A stretch of DNA of 64,000 nucleotides from Rhodobacteraceae bacterium (ex Bugula neritina AB1) (GCA_001730095.1 MDLF01000051.1:1-64000), one strand, 5' to 3'. Positions 7,270 through 16,377 are shown, counted from the first letter of the stretch. Made by a program: numbers and translations. The notes: generated from the sequence alone by a model not told the origin.

Positions 7270-8433
7270 TCAGCTCCACGCTTCGAGATACAGATCGATG
7301 ATTTCCTGGGTGTTCCCGATGCGCGGGTTATTATTCGGTGCTCCCGATTTCACTGCATCTTCAGCCATTTTCTCGGCTGCGGAACGATATGCGGCCTGGT
7401 CGATGCCAAAGCCTGACAAACTGGGGACATCCAGTTTTTGATTGTAACGATAAAGCCCATCTAGAAGCGCATCAGCCGCCTTTTCATCACTGGCTGTGTC
7501 ATCGACCATGCCAATCACGCGCGCACAATCCGCATAGCGTTCAAGAGCAGAGGCTTTGGAAAACTTGGTAACTGTTGGCAACAACATTGCGTTGCTCATT
7601 CCGTGTGGAACATGAAAGAGACTGCCCAATGGTCGGCTCATTGCATGAACTAAGGCAATCGATGCGTTTGAAAAGGCCAGGCCACCAAAAGTGGCAGCCA
7701 GCATAAGCGCTTCACGCGCTTCCAAGTTTTCTGGGTCGGCATAAGCAAGTTCAAGATTTGCGGCGACCAGCCGCATACAGTCCAGGGCCATGCGGTCGGA
7801 ATAAAGCGTCGCCTTGCGGCTTACATATGCCTCGATCGCGTGGGTCAGGGTGTCCAGCCCATTGTCTGCAATGAGCCTCTTGGGTTTGCTCAATGTCAGA
7901 TTGAAATCCACAATCGCGGCGCCAGGGACGAACCCTTCGCCACGGCAGGAAATCTTCTCACGGCTTGCATCATGGATGATCACAGTATGATGTGTCACTT
8001 CAGAGCCGGTCCCCGCCGTCGTGGGAATGGCCAGCATCGGAAGCCCCGCATCGTCTGACTGCAGAGGCGGGCGATAGTCCTGAATGTCACGGCTGCCCGT
8101 GGCCATAACGGCGATGGCCTTCCCTGCGTCAATTGGGCTGCCGCCACCAAGTCCAATCACTGCATCATGGCCGCCGGTTTCCAACATCTCAATTCCTGCC
8201 AGAACAACCACGTCCGTGGGATCAGGCAGAACGGAATCAAAAACCGCAGATTGCAGCCCAGCTGTGGTCAACAGCTTCTGCACTTTCGCAGCCATTCCGC
8301 TTTCGCTCATGAATTTATCAGTAACAATCAAGGGGTTCCTGATCGGCCCCATACGGCGAAGCACTTCAGAAATTCCCTCTAAAGCACCACTCCCGATCGC
8401 CATGAATCGTGGGGCACAGACACGAACACTCAT
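7270..8433 (-). CDS. Iron-type (group III) alcohol dehydrogenase
   Basis: A 387-residue iron-containing alcohol dehydrogenase. The nucleotide-binding loop GGGSPIDAGKAIAV and the threonine-rich PTTAGTGSE segment are present. The metal ligands are visible as Asp and His in LDTLTHAIEAY, His in LVHAMSRPLG and His in FHVPHGMSNAM. The family interconverts alcohols and aldehydes or keto acids with NAD(P). As first gene of a run with a TRAP importer, an aldehyde dehydrogenase remnant and a putative sulfate exporter, it probably handles the imported compound or an aldehyde from it. Sulfoacetaldehyde reductases occur in this family, but a specific substrate cannot be assigned. Expression is probably set by the divergent IclR protein. 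Confidence 0.92.
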   Translation of the reverse strand: MSVRVCAPRFMAIGSGALEGISEVLRRMGPIRNPLIVTDKFMSESGMAAKVQKLLTTAGLQSAVFDSVLPDPTDVVVLAGIEMLETGGHDAVIGLGGGSPIDAGKAIAVMATGSRDIQDYRPPLQSDDAGLPMLAIPTTAGTGSEVTHHTVIIHDASREKISCRGEGFVPGAAIVDFNLTLSKPKRLIADNGLDTLTHAIEAYVSRKATLYSDRMALDCMRLVAANLELAYADPENLEAREALMLAATFGGLAFSNASIALVHAMSRPLGSLFHVPHGMSNAMLLPTVTKFSKASALERYADCARVIGMVDDTASDEKAADALLDGLYRYNQKLDVPSLSGFGIDQAAYRSAAEKMAEDAVKSGAPNNNPRIGNTQEIIDLYLEAWS

Positions 8434-8506
8434 TGGATATTACCTCCTCCAGGTCTTCAGCACAGGCTGTAGGTCTTCCAAAACCTATGTTCAGCCCTAC
8501 TCACCT

Positions 8507-8543
8507 GTCAACTAATTGATAGTTATTTTCTCATTTAGTTGAC
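8507..8543. promoter_or_regulatory. Inverted repeat in the divergent ADH/IclR promoter
   Basis: GTCAACTAA (8507-8515) and TTAGTTGAC (8535-8543) form a perfect 9-bp inverted repeat with a 19-base centre; the arms extend to 12 of 13 matching bases. An outer pair (AGCCCTA and TAGGGCT) flanks it. A TTGACA -35-like element on the minus strand (8511-8506) overlaps the left arm. This is the expected place and shape for the IclR operator controlling both directions. Confidence 0.7.
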
Positions 8544-8689
8544 CTTAGGGCTAAACTTGGGCAGGATGAACGCGACCCAAAGCGGTCAAATTGGGTGGGG
8601 TTTCAGGATGAGTTCGCGTATCCCTACGCTTGCGCATCAAGGTCAAATGCGGTCATGACACTCATGAGCGATTGGATGAGGGTAAGAAA

Positions 8690-9454
8690 TTGAAAGAAAA
8701 GAAGAACACTCGGAACTCCCCCCGCAGAATTCTCGAGATTGTTGAAGCCATTTGCCTCAATCCAGAAGCTGCAACAGCCGCTCGCCTGTCTCAAACCCTC
8801 GAGATCCCGGCGCCAACGATCTACCGTTGGCTTGATGCACTGAGCGAAGAGCGCTTTATCGCCCCAACCGCGTCAGGACATTACGTTCCCGGCGAGAGAT
8901 TTAGAGATCTGATTCTCAACAGCCTGCAATATGAGCCCAGCGTCACCGAGCGGCGTTCGATCCTGCGGGATCTGTCAGAGCAACTGAATGAAACTGTAAG
9001 CCTGTCCATACCTCACGGCACCAAGCTGATTTACTTTGACCGCCTGGAGTCCCATTGGCCCTTCCAGGTCAATCTGAAGGTTGGAGCTCCCTTGCCGTTA
9101 CACTGCTGTGCCTCCGGCAAAGTGTATCTGTCGACAATGAAGCCAAAAGCTGCATTGGGGATTTTTGACAGAATTCAAGAAAAGAAATCAGCTCGAAACA
9201 CGATCACAAGCACCTCTGCCTTTGAAGAGGAGCTGGAGCGTGTCCGCAAAGCGGGTTACGCGATCGACCGGGGGGAGTGGTTTGATGATATGGTAGGCGC
9301 TGCAGTACCCATCTACGGCAATTCAGGCTCCCTGATTGCATGCCTGTCGACCCATGCGCTTACAACTCGGAAATCCATTGCTGTTCTAGAACAGGAAGTT
9401 CAGCTCATGCAGGTCGCCGCAGACAAACTGAAAGCCTGCCTTATGGAAGGTTGA
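8690..9454 (+). CDS. IclR-family transcriptional regulator
   Basis: A 254-residue IclR-type regulator from a TTG at 8690. The N-terminal winged helix is visible as RILEIVEAICLNPEAATAARLSQTLEIPAPTIYRWLDAL. The effector-binding domain follows, with LPLHCCASGKVYLS and the GYAIDRGEWFDDMVGAAVPIY signature. No in-frame ATG or GTG exists upstream of the helix. The TTG at 8690 has GGATGAGGG seven bases before it and is preferred over another TTG at 8630 that lacks a well-placed ribosome site. It is divergent from the alcohol dehydrogenase/TRAP operon across a strong inverted repeat, so it most likely controls that operon in response to the imported compound or an intermediate. Confidence 0.88.
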   Translation: MKEKKNTRNSPRRILEIVEAICLNPEAATAARLSQTLEIPAPTIYRWLDALSEERFIAPTASGHYVPGERFRDLILNSLQYEPSVTERRSILRDLSEQLNETVSLSIPHGTKLIYFDRLESHWPFQVNLKVGAPLPLHCCASGKVYLSTMKPKAALGIFDRIQEKKSARNTITSTSAFEEELERVRKAGYAIDRGEWFDDMVGAAVPIYGNSGSLIACLSTHALTTRKSIAVLEQEVQLMQVAADKLKACLMEG

Positions 9455-9668
9455 ACAGCATCGGGTTTCCGCAGCATCGAACAAGCCCTTCTCTGCGGGC
9501 CTGCGCCATGCCCGCCATCGAATAGACCGGGAACCGGGGCATGACCTTGCCCCTTGTTCGGCCCGGAAAGTCCTTTCAGATAAACGCGGAAATCTATCGG
9601 CCTAGCCCCTGCAAAAACGGAAGGATTACCTGATCCACCCTGTCTGTTCTTGCAGGCTGGCCAATCGG

Positions 9669-11492
9669 TTACCCATTCACAACAAAACCACCAGCCTGAT
9701 GGGCCCAGAATTGCGAATACCTGCCGCCATTTCCGATCAGTACTTCGTGGTTGCCTTCTTCGATCACCTGCCCTTTTTCTATCACTAGAATCCGGTCCAT
9801 TTCATTGATCGTTGACAGCCTGTGGGCAATGGCCAGCACGGTTTTTCCGTCCATCGCGCGCTGCAAGGCGGATTGTATGGAGGCCTCCAGCTCTGAATCC
9901 AATGCAGATGTCGCCTCATCAAGCACAAGAATTGGCGCATCCTTTAGGATCGCTCTGGCCAGGGCAATGCGCTGACGCTGCCCACCCGACAATTTGACAC
10001 CGCGCTCCCCTAGATGCGCGTCATATCCTGTCCGCCCCTGCCCGTCCTGCAAGCTGAGAATGAATTCATGGGCTTCGGCCTTTTTTGCCGCCGCAATCAT
10101 TTCGTCCTCTGAAGCAGAGGGCCGCCCATACATAATGTTCTCTCTGGCAGAGCGGTTGAACATGGCGGTCTCCTGCGTGACCATGGCGATCTTTTCTCGC
10201 AGGGAACTTTGGGTCACCTGGGACGTATTCTGACCATCGATCCGGATTGCGCCGCTCTCCTGCTCATAGAGCCGCAACAAAAGAGCCACCAAAGTGGATT
10301 TCCCTGCCCCGGATGACCCTACGATCCCAAGTTTTTCTCCGGGCTGAATAGTCAGGCTGATGTCCTTAATCCCGCCCTTTTCATTGCCATAGGCAAAGCC
10401 CACATTGTCGAACTCGATACGGCCTGCAGGAACAGTCAACGGCTGCGCCCCGGGCGCGTCTTCTATGCGCTGAGAATGCGTCAGTGTCTTCATGCCGTTT
10501 TCAGCCTCGCCAATACTCGAATATATCGACATCAAAGAATTGCTGAGCCGGCCGGTCATCTGGGCGATGCGCGCTGAAACCACGCCAACCGCAACGATAT
10601 CTCCCTGGGTGGCTGCACCGCTCTGCCAGAGAAACAGTGTTTGGCCAAGCATCAAAACCGGCAGCACGCCGGCCAGACACATGAGAAAAAACCGGAAGCT
10701 TGCTGAAAGATTGCCGAAGTGAAGCGATTTATTCCGGAATAAAACCAATGCCTGCTTTGCGGCGTGATCTTCGATTTCCGCATGCGCAAACAGCTTCACC
10801 GTTTTAATGTTCGTCAACGTATCGACAATCTGGCCAGAGACCATCGCCCGTGCGCCCGCCCGGCTCCCGGCCCGCGCCCGGATACGTGGCAGGAACCAGC
10901 GGATCAAGGCGATGTAACCAGCCAGCCAGACAAGAAAGAGAGCGGAAATCCGCCAATCGATCCCCCCAAGCAGCACCAAGGCCCCCAGCATTGACGCGAA
11001 AGAGAAAGCGACAACATTGATGATTTCCGTGACGACAGAGGACACAGCCGATGCAGTTTGCATCTGTTTTTGTGCGATTCTGCCCGCGAAATCGTCGTCA
11101 AAAAATGAAACGGACTGCCCCAACGACCATTGATGCAGCCTGGTCATGATCAACGGGCTGAGGTTCGGCTGAAGAACAACTGCATTGGACACTGCCAGCA
11201 TTCCCAGCAATGCAGGCCGCACCGCAAGAAAAAAGAGCAAGGCGAGCGCAATAACACCAGCATTCTCTGCGCTGAAAAAGACCGGCGAGGCCGCGTTTGA
11301 CACCGTGTCAAGCAGCAGGCCCATAATATAGGCTGTGCCGACCTCCATCATTCCGGCCAGAACGGAGAAAACCGATGCAAACATGAGTGCAGGCCAAGTT
11401 CCGCTCAGACACCAGAGTAGAAACGCCCCTAGTCTTTGGGGCGGAGGCGCATTTGCCGGGCGGAAGGCATCAATCAGATTTCCAAAGGTCAT
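9669..11492 (-). CDS. ABC exporter, fused membrane and ATPase domains
   Basis: A 607-residue half-size ABC exporter. Six membrane helices occupy about the first 310 residues. An ATPase domain follows, with Walker A GSSGAGKST, signature LSGGQRQRIALARAI and Walker B ILVLDEATSALD. The ATG at 11492 fits the usual N-terminus of this family (FGNLIDAFRP); the frame is open to 11645, giving a longer alternative start. It is the last gene of the iron-uptake cluster and reads with it, following the O-methyltransferase. In that setting it may export a siderophore or a modified iron-free ligand, but the family also exports lipids, peptides and drugs, so the cargo is inferred from context only. Confidence 0.88.
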   Translation of the reverse strand: MTFGNLIDAFRPANAPPPQRLGAFLLWCLSGTWPALMFASVFSVLAGMMEVGTAYIMGLLLDTVSNAASPVFFSAENAGVIALALLFFLAVRPALLGMLAVSNAVVLQPNLSPLIMTRLHQWSLGQSVSFFDDDFAGRIAQKQMQTASAVSSVVTEIINVVAFSFASMLGALVLLGGIDWRISALFLVWLAGYIALIRWFLPRIRARAGSRAGARAMVSGQIVDTLTNIKTVKLFAHAEIEDHAAKQALVLFRNKSLHFGNLSASFRFFLMCLAGVLPVLMLGQTLFLWQSGAATQGDIVAVGVVSARIAQMTGRLSNSLMSIYSSIGEAENGMKTLTHSQRIEDAPGAQPLTVPAGRIEFDNVGFAYGNEKGGIKDISLTIQPGEKLGIVGSSGAGKSTLVALLLRLYEQESGAIRIDGQNTSQVTQSSLREKIAMVTQETAMFNRSARENIMYGRPSASEDEMIAAAKKAEAHEFILSLQDGQGRTGYDAHLGERGVKLSGGQRQRIALARAILKDAPILVLDEATSALDSELEASIQSALQRAMDGKTVLAIAHRLSTINEMDRILVIEKGQVIEEGNHEVLIGNGGRYSQFWAHQAGGFVVNG

Positions 11493-11655
11493 TCGCGAAC
11501 CCAATGCAATACAGGCCTGGCAAAAGGATCTGCCAGACCAAAGTAAGAGTATCATCGGCTGAAATTCCGCAGGTTTGGCGTGATTTCGCATTTGCCGCCA
11601 AACCTGTTTTCCGGGAGATATTTCGGACCGAATTTGCAGTTTCACATCTCAGTGG

Positions 11656-12318
11656 TCACAGACGCACGGAATAGCTCATCCCGGACTGCCCGAAACTGAT
11701 AATGGATGTGACATAGGCCTCCTGGCGATCTTGCAAAGCGTCGAGCAGAACATGCCCTTCGTCTTTTGCAACCGGGATATTGTCGGCAATAATCACGGAA
11801 CCCGGACGAAGACGCGGCTCAAGCAGGTCCAAAACGGGCACATACAGATTTGCAGCGCCATCCAGAAAGAGAAAATCAATCTCTGGTCCCTCACCGGCCA
11901 GGGTTTCCAGCGCATCCCCGACCCTGATATCAGCTTCCAACCCAGCCTCTGCCAAATTGGACAGGGCACGGTCAGCTTTTTCGGGGTGGAATTCTGAACC
12001 GGTTACCCGACCTCCCGTTTCGGCAGCTGCAGCAGCAAGATAGAGAGTAGAGATGCCGAAAGAGGTTCCGAACTCAACAATCTCCTTGGCACCTTTTGCC
12101 AGGATTTGCCCGTACATAAACCGCCCTTCTGCGGGACCGATGGACAGATAGTTCGTCCGGTGAAAGTCAGATATGCGAAAGTCCATTTTCTGCGGGTTCA
12201 TGCCCGCAGGACGTCCGCTTGCTTCCCAAGCTGCACGCCGGTTTTTCTTTTGTTCCAAAGATGCCGCATGCTCCCGTTCAAGCACTGCTGACAGTTTTGC
12301 ATCGTTCAGTTTGACCAT
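11656..12318 (-). CDS. SAM-dependent O-methyltransferase
   Basis: A 220-residue class I methyltransferase. The SAM motif I is EFGTSFGISTLYLAAAA near residue 82, followed by an acidic second strand (VTGSEFHPEK), LFLDGA and a VIIADNI segment. This resembles the catechol or caffeoyl-CoA O-methyltransferase group. The start at 12318 is favoured by an AGGAAAAAC ribosome site; the frame is open to 12366. It lies between the siderophore flavoreductase and the ABC exporter. A catechol-type methyltransferase beside catecholate-type iron uptake suggests action on the siderophore or its breakdown product, which is inference. It may also be an unrelated small-molecule methyltransferase. Confidence 0.85.
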   Translation of the reverse strand: MVKLNDAKLSAVLEREHAASLEQKKNRRAAWEASGRPAGMNPQKMDFRISDFHRTNYLSIGPAEGRFMYGQILAKGAKEIVEFGTSFGISTLYLAAAAAETGGRVTGSEFHPEKADRALSNLAEAGLEADIRVGDALETLAGEGPEIDFLFLDGAANLYVPVLDLLEPRLRPGSVIIADNIPVAKDEGHVLLDALQDRQEAYVTSIISFGQSGMSYSVRL

Positions 12319-12405
12319 TGTTTTTCCTATCTCCGCTGCCCAATCAATACAGTCAAAGACCAGCACACTGGCTGGCCTGTGATCCGGTCCGAAATCTCGC
12401 TGACC

Positions 12406-13464
12406 TCAGCCGTTCCGGTTCCAATAAGCCCGCACATAGGCGTCTTGCGGATCCTTTCCCTGAGCCCGGAAGAACTCTCTCATCCGCATCGCATCCTGGC
12501 GCTCGGCGGCAAACCACAGGAAGTGATCAGGCGCTGCGCTGCATTGCTCTTTTGCGAATTCAGAAAGATGCTTGTCTTTGCCGCGTGTGATCCAATTGAT
12601 CGAAATGCCTTCTGGCGCCACGATGGGATAACCGCAGTCCGCGCCGTTCTCTGCTTCCAGAGTCACAGTGCCCTCAGCGCCGGCAGGGAGTTTGTCGAGG
12701 ATATGGGCGATAGCCGGAAAGGCCGTCTCATCCCCGAACATCAAAACCTTATCGTTATCCAGCAGACCGCCGCCGTTGCTGCCGCGTCCGATCATTGCCA
12801 TGCGGTCACCGGGTTGCAGTTGCTTGATCCATTTTGAGATCCGTCCGCTTTCATGCAGGAAGACGTCGAAATCCATTTCACCGGCTTCAGGGTAAAGCGT
12901 CCGGGATGTATACACCGGGCGGTGAAAAGCCTTATCGCCTTTCGGCCACACTGCATTTCCGTTTTCATTGACATATGGCCACTCAGGGGCATTGCCGGTC
13001 TCCGGCGGCAAAGCAATGCCGAAATGAATGCTGGTCTCGTCGATGAAGGACAGATTTGGCACCTGCAACCGGACCCGCACAAAAGCAGTGCCAAGAGGCT
13101 CTACAGACAGAACTCTGGTCAACTGAAGATTGGGCGGCAGTGCGCCAACATCGGAGGCGTTGGCCCATTGCAGTTCCTGAAATGTATCCGGCTGCAGTTC
13201 TTTCAGGATCTTCCCGATCGTGCCTTTCAGCTTGAACAGTTTGTCGGGCCGGTCAGAGGCTGCGGTAAGGACAATCGCGTCCTTCTGTTCCTTGAGATAC
13301 ATGTAACCGCTTTTCATACGCACCGAGAGGCCATGCTCCGGCGTGTGTGTCACTTTGTGGTGCGGTTTTTTTGCCCGTTCCTCAAAGCTTTCGCGCAGGA
13401 AGCTCATATTCACACCGCAAATGGTTGCATGGTCGGTGAGTTCGTGGGGGACCTGATATGTCAT
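12406..13464 (-). CDS. Siderophore-interacting FAD reductase with N-terminal extension
   Basis: A 352-residue siderophore-interacting protein (SIP/ViuB type), a flavoprotein that reduces ferric siderophores in the cytoplasm and frees iron. The FAD-binding part has the HRPVYTSRTL motif near residue 182. The nucleotide-binding part has MFGDETAFPAI and the C-terminal WFAAERQDAMRMREFF...AYW signature. About 105 residues precede the FAD domain (KVTHTPEHGLSVRMKSGYMYLK); this looks like the DUF2218 domain fused to some SIPs. It sits downstream of the ABC ATPase gene with a gap of 121 bp and belongs to the same uptake cluster. Confidence 0.92.
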   Translation of the reverse strand: MTYQVPHELTDHATICGVNMSFLRESFEERAKKPHHKVTHTPEHGLSVRMKSGYMYLKEQKDAIVLTAASDRPDKLFKLKGTIGKILKELQPDTFQELQWANASDVGALPPNLQLTRVLSVEPLGTAFVRVRLQVPNLSFIDETSIHFGIALPPETGNAPEWPYVNENGNAVWPKGDKAFHRPVYTSRTLYPEAGEMDFDVFLHESGRISKWIKQLQPGDRMAMIGRGSNGGGLLDNDKVLMFGDETAFPAIAHILDKLPAGAEGTVTLEAENGADCGYPIVAPEGISINWITRGKDKHLSEFAKEQCSAAPDHFLWFAAERQDAMRMREFFRAQGKDPQDAYVRAYWNRNG

Positions 13465-13585
13465 AGATATCTCATGTTTTGTTCAGCGCCGTCATCAGAC
13501 GGAGGTGCGGGTTTGCTAGGTCTTCATGCGGGCACAGATCCAAATCTCTGCCGCTACGGTTGGTTTATTCAGGGGCCTGTGTACG

Positions 13586-14338
13586 TCATCGGGTCAGTAC
13601 AACGGGGCATTCACGGACAGGATGTTTCAAAACGCAGACATCCTGCTGATAAACGGTCGAGATGTTATTTTCCGTCAGCACATCCCAAGGGGCACCTGTC
13701 GAGACAAGGCGTCCGTTCTGCATCAAGGCAACCTGATCCGAATAGGCAGCCGCCAAATTCAGATCGTGCAGAACTGCAATAACAGTTGCTCCTGCGCAGG
13801 CCTGTTCACGCGCGGACTGCAGAACGCGCTCCTGGTGACGCAAATCCAATGCCGCAATCGGCTCATCCAGCAGCAGCACCTTTGTCTCCTGCGCCAAGAC
13901 CCGGGAATACGTCGCGCGCGCTTTTTCGCCCCCGGACAGGGTTTGTGCATTCCGGCCAGCCAAGTGCTGAATCTCGGTTTTATCCATCGCCCAGGAAATG
14001 ACGGCATCATCCTCTTCTGGGGGCAAGTCGCGAAAAGCACGAGACATCGCGACAATCTCCTTTACCGGATAGTTGAAACGTATCTCGGAGCCTTGGGGGA
14101 AAATCGCCCGTTCCTGGGCAAACTCCCGAATGGACAGTTTCGCAATCGACCTGCCATTCAGCCAGATTTCACCCTGCTCCACATTTCGCTCGCCCGCTAT
14201 CAGGGAAAGCAAACTGGACTTCCCGGCGCCATTGGGACCAACAAGCGCTGTCACGGTCCCAGGATGACAGGTCAGATTGACATCCTCAACCAGCGTCTTC
14301 CCGCCGATTTCGAGGCTTACAGAGTCGATTTTAATCAT
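13586..14338 (-). CDS. Iron-complex ABC transporter ATPase (FecE/HmuV-like)
   Basis: A 250-residue ATPase with Walker A VGPNGAGKSSLL, signature LSGGEKARATYSRVLAQ, Walker B VLLLDEPIAALDLRHQ and the switch histidine in AVLHDLNLAA. It resembles the heme (HmuV) and ferric-siderophore (FepC/FhuC) ATPases; the signature variant LSGGEKAR is slightly atypical. It follows the permease gene by six bases, so the pair is cotranslated. It powers uptake of the iron complex into the cytoplasm. Heme versus siderophore cannot be decided from this protein alone; the adjacent siderophore reductase and the receptor favour a siderophore. Confidence 0.9.
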   Translation of the reverse strand: MIKIDSVSLEIGGKTLVEDVNLTCHPGTVTALVGPNGAGKSSLLSLIAGERNVEQGEIWLNGRSIAKLSIREFAQERAIFPQGSEIRFNYPVKEIVAMSRAFRDLPPEEDDAVISWAMDKTEIQHLAGRNAQTLSGGEKARATYSRVLAQETKVLLLDEPIAALDLRHQERVLQSAREQACAGATVIAVLHDLNLAAAYSDQVALMQNGRLVSTGAPWDVLTENNISTVYQQDVCVLKHPVRECPVVLTR

Positions 14339-14344
14339 TGTTTT

Positions 14345-15400
14345 TCATCGCCCTTTCCCGCGCTGGATCATCCACAAGAAGAAAGGACCACCTAATGCCC
14401 CCATCAGAACTCCGATTGGCACTTCCCCAGGAGGATCCAGGGTACGGGCGGCAATGTCTGCAAGCATCAGCAGCAGCGCGCCACCCAATGCGGACAAGGG
14501 CAGCAGATAGCGATGCATGGGGCCGATCGTCAGCCGGACAATATGCGGAACAATCAAGCCAATGAAACCAATGGTGCCGCTGAACGAAACCGCCGATGCA
14601 ACCAGCAATGCAGTGATCACAACCAGCCAGCGCCGAAGAGAGATCACATCCACCCCCAGGTGACGGGCCTGACGTTCCCCCAGTGCAAGAAGGTCCAGCT
14701 GCTTTGCCCAGATCTGCAGGAACAAGAGCCCGACGACAGCTGGCACAATTGTGATGCCCACAGTCAGCCAACGCGCCGAGGACAGCGAGCCCATTGACCA
14801 GAAGGTCATCGACATCAGCTGGTCCGTTGTGGCGAGGTAGGTCATCAGACCGCTGATCGCCCCGCAGATCGAGTTGATTGCGATCCCGACCAGCAAAAGC
14901 CGGGAGCTGTCCGCGCCGTCGCCATCGGGCCGCGAAAAGGCATAGATCACCATTGTGGTGATCACCCCGGCGACAAAGGCGCCAAATGGCAGCGTCCAGA
15001 CACCCAAAGAGGAAATCCCCAACACAATCACCAGGATTGCCCCTAGCGACGCGCCGGATGAGACACCGATAATGCCGGGGTCTGCCAATGGGTTACCAAA
15101 AAGCCCCTGCATGGCGGCGCCACAGGCAGCCAGGGAGGCGCCGATGATAACAGCCGTCACAGCACGTGCCAGACGCAGATCCCAGACCACCGCTGCATTA
15201 AGCTCTTCGATCTCATTCAGTTCAGCGCCTGTCAGACGCGACGCCAAAGCCGAGAGCACTTCTGGCATGGACAGGTTCAACGGCCCCATGCCAATCGACA
15301 GAAGAAAGGTGAAGAGCAGCGCAGCAACAGCCAGTACTGCTGCAGGAACCTTGAATGACGTGCGCCTGCGCGACAGGTCCAGAGAAAGTTCTTTTGCCAT
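14345..15400 (-). CDS. Iron-complex ABC transporter permease (FecCD family)
   Basis: A 351-residue FecCD/BtuC-type permease with about ten membrane helices. Family landmarks include RLARAVTAVIIGASLAACGAAMQGLFGNPLADPGIIGVSSGASLGA and GTIGFIGLIVPHIVRLTIGPMHR. The ATG at 15400 overlaps the stop codon of the binding-protein gene by one base (TGATG); a GTG at 15403 is possible. It forms the inner-membrane channel for the iron complex and reads directly into the ATPase gene. Confidence 0.93.
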   Translation of the reverse strand: MAKELSLDLSRRRTSFKVPAAVLAVAALLFTFLLSIGMGPLNLSMPEVLSALASRLTGAELNEIEELNAAVVWDLRLARAVTAVIIGASLAACGAAMQGLFGNPLADPGIIGVSSGASLGAILVIVLGISSLGVWTLPFGAFVAGVITTMVIYAFSRPDGDGADSSRLLLVGIAINSICGAISGLMTYLATTDQLMSMTFWSMGSLSSARWLTVGITIVPAVVGLLFLQIWAKQLDLLALGERQARHLGVDVISLRRWLVVITALLVASAVSFSGTIGFIGLIVPHIVRLTIGPMHRYLLPLSALGGALLLMLADIAARTLDPPGEVPIGVLMGALGGPFFLWMIQRGKGR

Positions 15401-16314
15401 CACGGAAACATTTTCTGAAGAGCGTCAAAGAGCGCAGTGGTTGCAATGCCGCTTGAGGCGGCATCCGCCCGAACATGCATGTTCCGCATCAGCACAATCC
15501 TTTGGTGCTTGCCTGCAGGTGTGTAGGTCAGACCTGGAAAATCAGACCACAAGGTCTCCAGATCGCCCACAGTATCGAGTTCGACCGAGGCAAACAGGAT
15601 CGCATCAGGGCGCATCTGAATGATGCCTTCCTGGGTGGCACGACGATAACGGTTGAGCCCAATTGCACCTGCAGGGTTTTCTGCGCCCACCCGCCTGATC
15701 AGATTGTCGACCGGTGTTTCCATTCCGCCAACACTAAAGTTGCCACCGGATCCATAACGGGAAACATGGATGAGTTTGCGCGCCGCGCCCTCTTCCAGCT
15801 TGCTTGCAACCGCCTCGTAATCCGACAGGATCATCGTGCTCAGCTTTTCACCTTGCTCTTCCATGCCCAGCACCGAGGCAAGGTGCATCACTTTCTCATT
15901 TGCAGGATTGCTTTGGTCAATCAGCATCGTTTTGACGCCCAATTGCTCTAACTGCTCCCGCAGCCGGTTGTACCTGGGGTTTGAGGCGATAACGACGGCC
16001 GGCCGCATGGCCATAATGCCCTCAACACCGGGGCGTTCCTTAAAGACATGAGGAATGGTGTCAGGCACCTCCAGGTCGCCGACCCGTGGGCGGGCAACAA
16101 TCCGGTCGAATGCCCCCAGCGCGCCGGCGATTTCCAACAAGTCCAGATCCAGCAGGACAATGTCACGCTTGGCTTCTGTATTCTGCGCCAGGTCCGTACT
16201 CCCCGAAACATCCGGGTAAGCCGGTATGCCCGAGATATCAATCGTTTCGGAATTTGCGATCGACCCGGCAACAACCAAAACAGAAGCCAATAACGTTCTC
16301 ATACAGGTTTTCAT
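15400..16314 (-). CDS. Periplasmic iron-complex binding protein (HmuT/FepB-like)
   Basis: A 304-residue class III periplasmic binding protein with an N-terminal signal peptide ending SIANSET near residue 23. Features of the family are LDLDLLEIAGALGAFDRIVARP, the GVEGIMAMRPAVVIASNP strand and the central helix LEQLGVKTMLIDQSNPANEKV. It delivers the iron complex from the outer-membrane receptor to the permease. Residues usually used by heme-binding HmuT proteins are not obvious, so a siderophore ligand is more likely. It is encoded between the TonB receptor and the permease. Confidence 0.87.
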   Translation of the reverse strand: MKTCMRTLLASVLVVAGSIANSETIDISGIPAYPDVSGSTDLAQNTEAKRDIVLLDLDLLEIAGALGAFDRIVARPRVGDLEVPDTIPHVFKERPGVEGIMAMRPAVVIASNPRYNRLREQLEQLGVKTMLIDQSNPANEKVMHLASVLGMEEQGEKLSTMILSDYEAVASKLEEGAARKLIHVSRYGSGGNFSVGGMETPVDNLIRRVGAENPAGAIGLNRYRRATQEGIIQMRPDAILFASVELDTVGDLETLWSDFPGLTYTPAGKHQRIVLMRNMHVRADAASSGIATTALFDALQKMFP

Positions 16315-16335
16315 GATTTTGTCCTCAGGTGACTG

Positions 16336-16360
16336 CCAGCCACCGTTTAACAGTGGCTGG
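16336..16360 (-). other. Stem-loop between receptor and binding-protein genes
   Basis: CCAGCCAC and GTGGCTGG form a perfect 8-bp stem with a 9-base loop in the 63-bp gap between the TonB receptor and the binding protein. There is no T run. It probably tunes expression of the transporter relative to the receptor by attenuation or RNA processing. Confidence 0.5.
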
Positions 16361-16377
16361 TAACATGTGCGTTTTTG

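Noticed and set aside
13586-16314. Heme uptake (hmuTUV) as the name of the ABC genes
   Set aside because: The ATPase and permease fit equally to ferric-siderophore systems. The adjacent siderophore reductase and the receptor type favour a siderophore, and no heme oxygenase or HmuS is present, so no hmu symbols were given.
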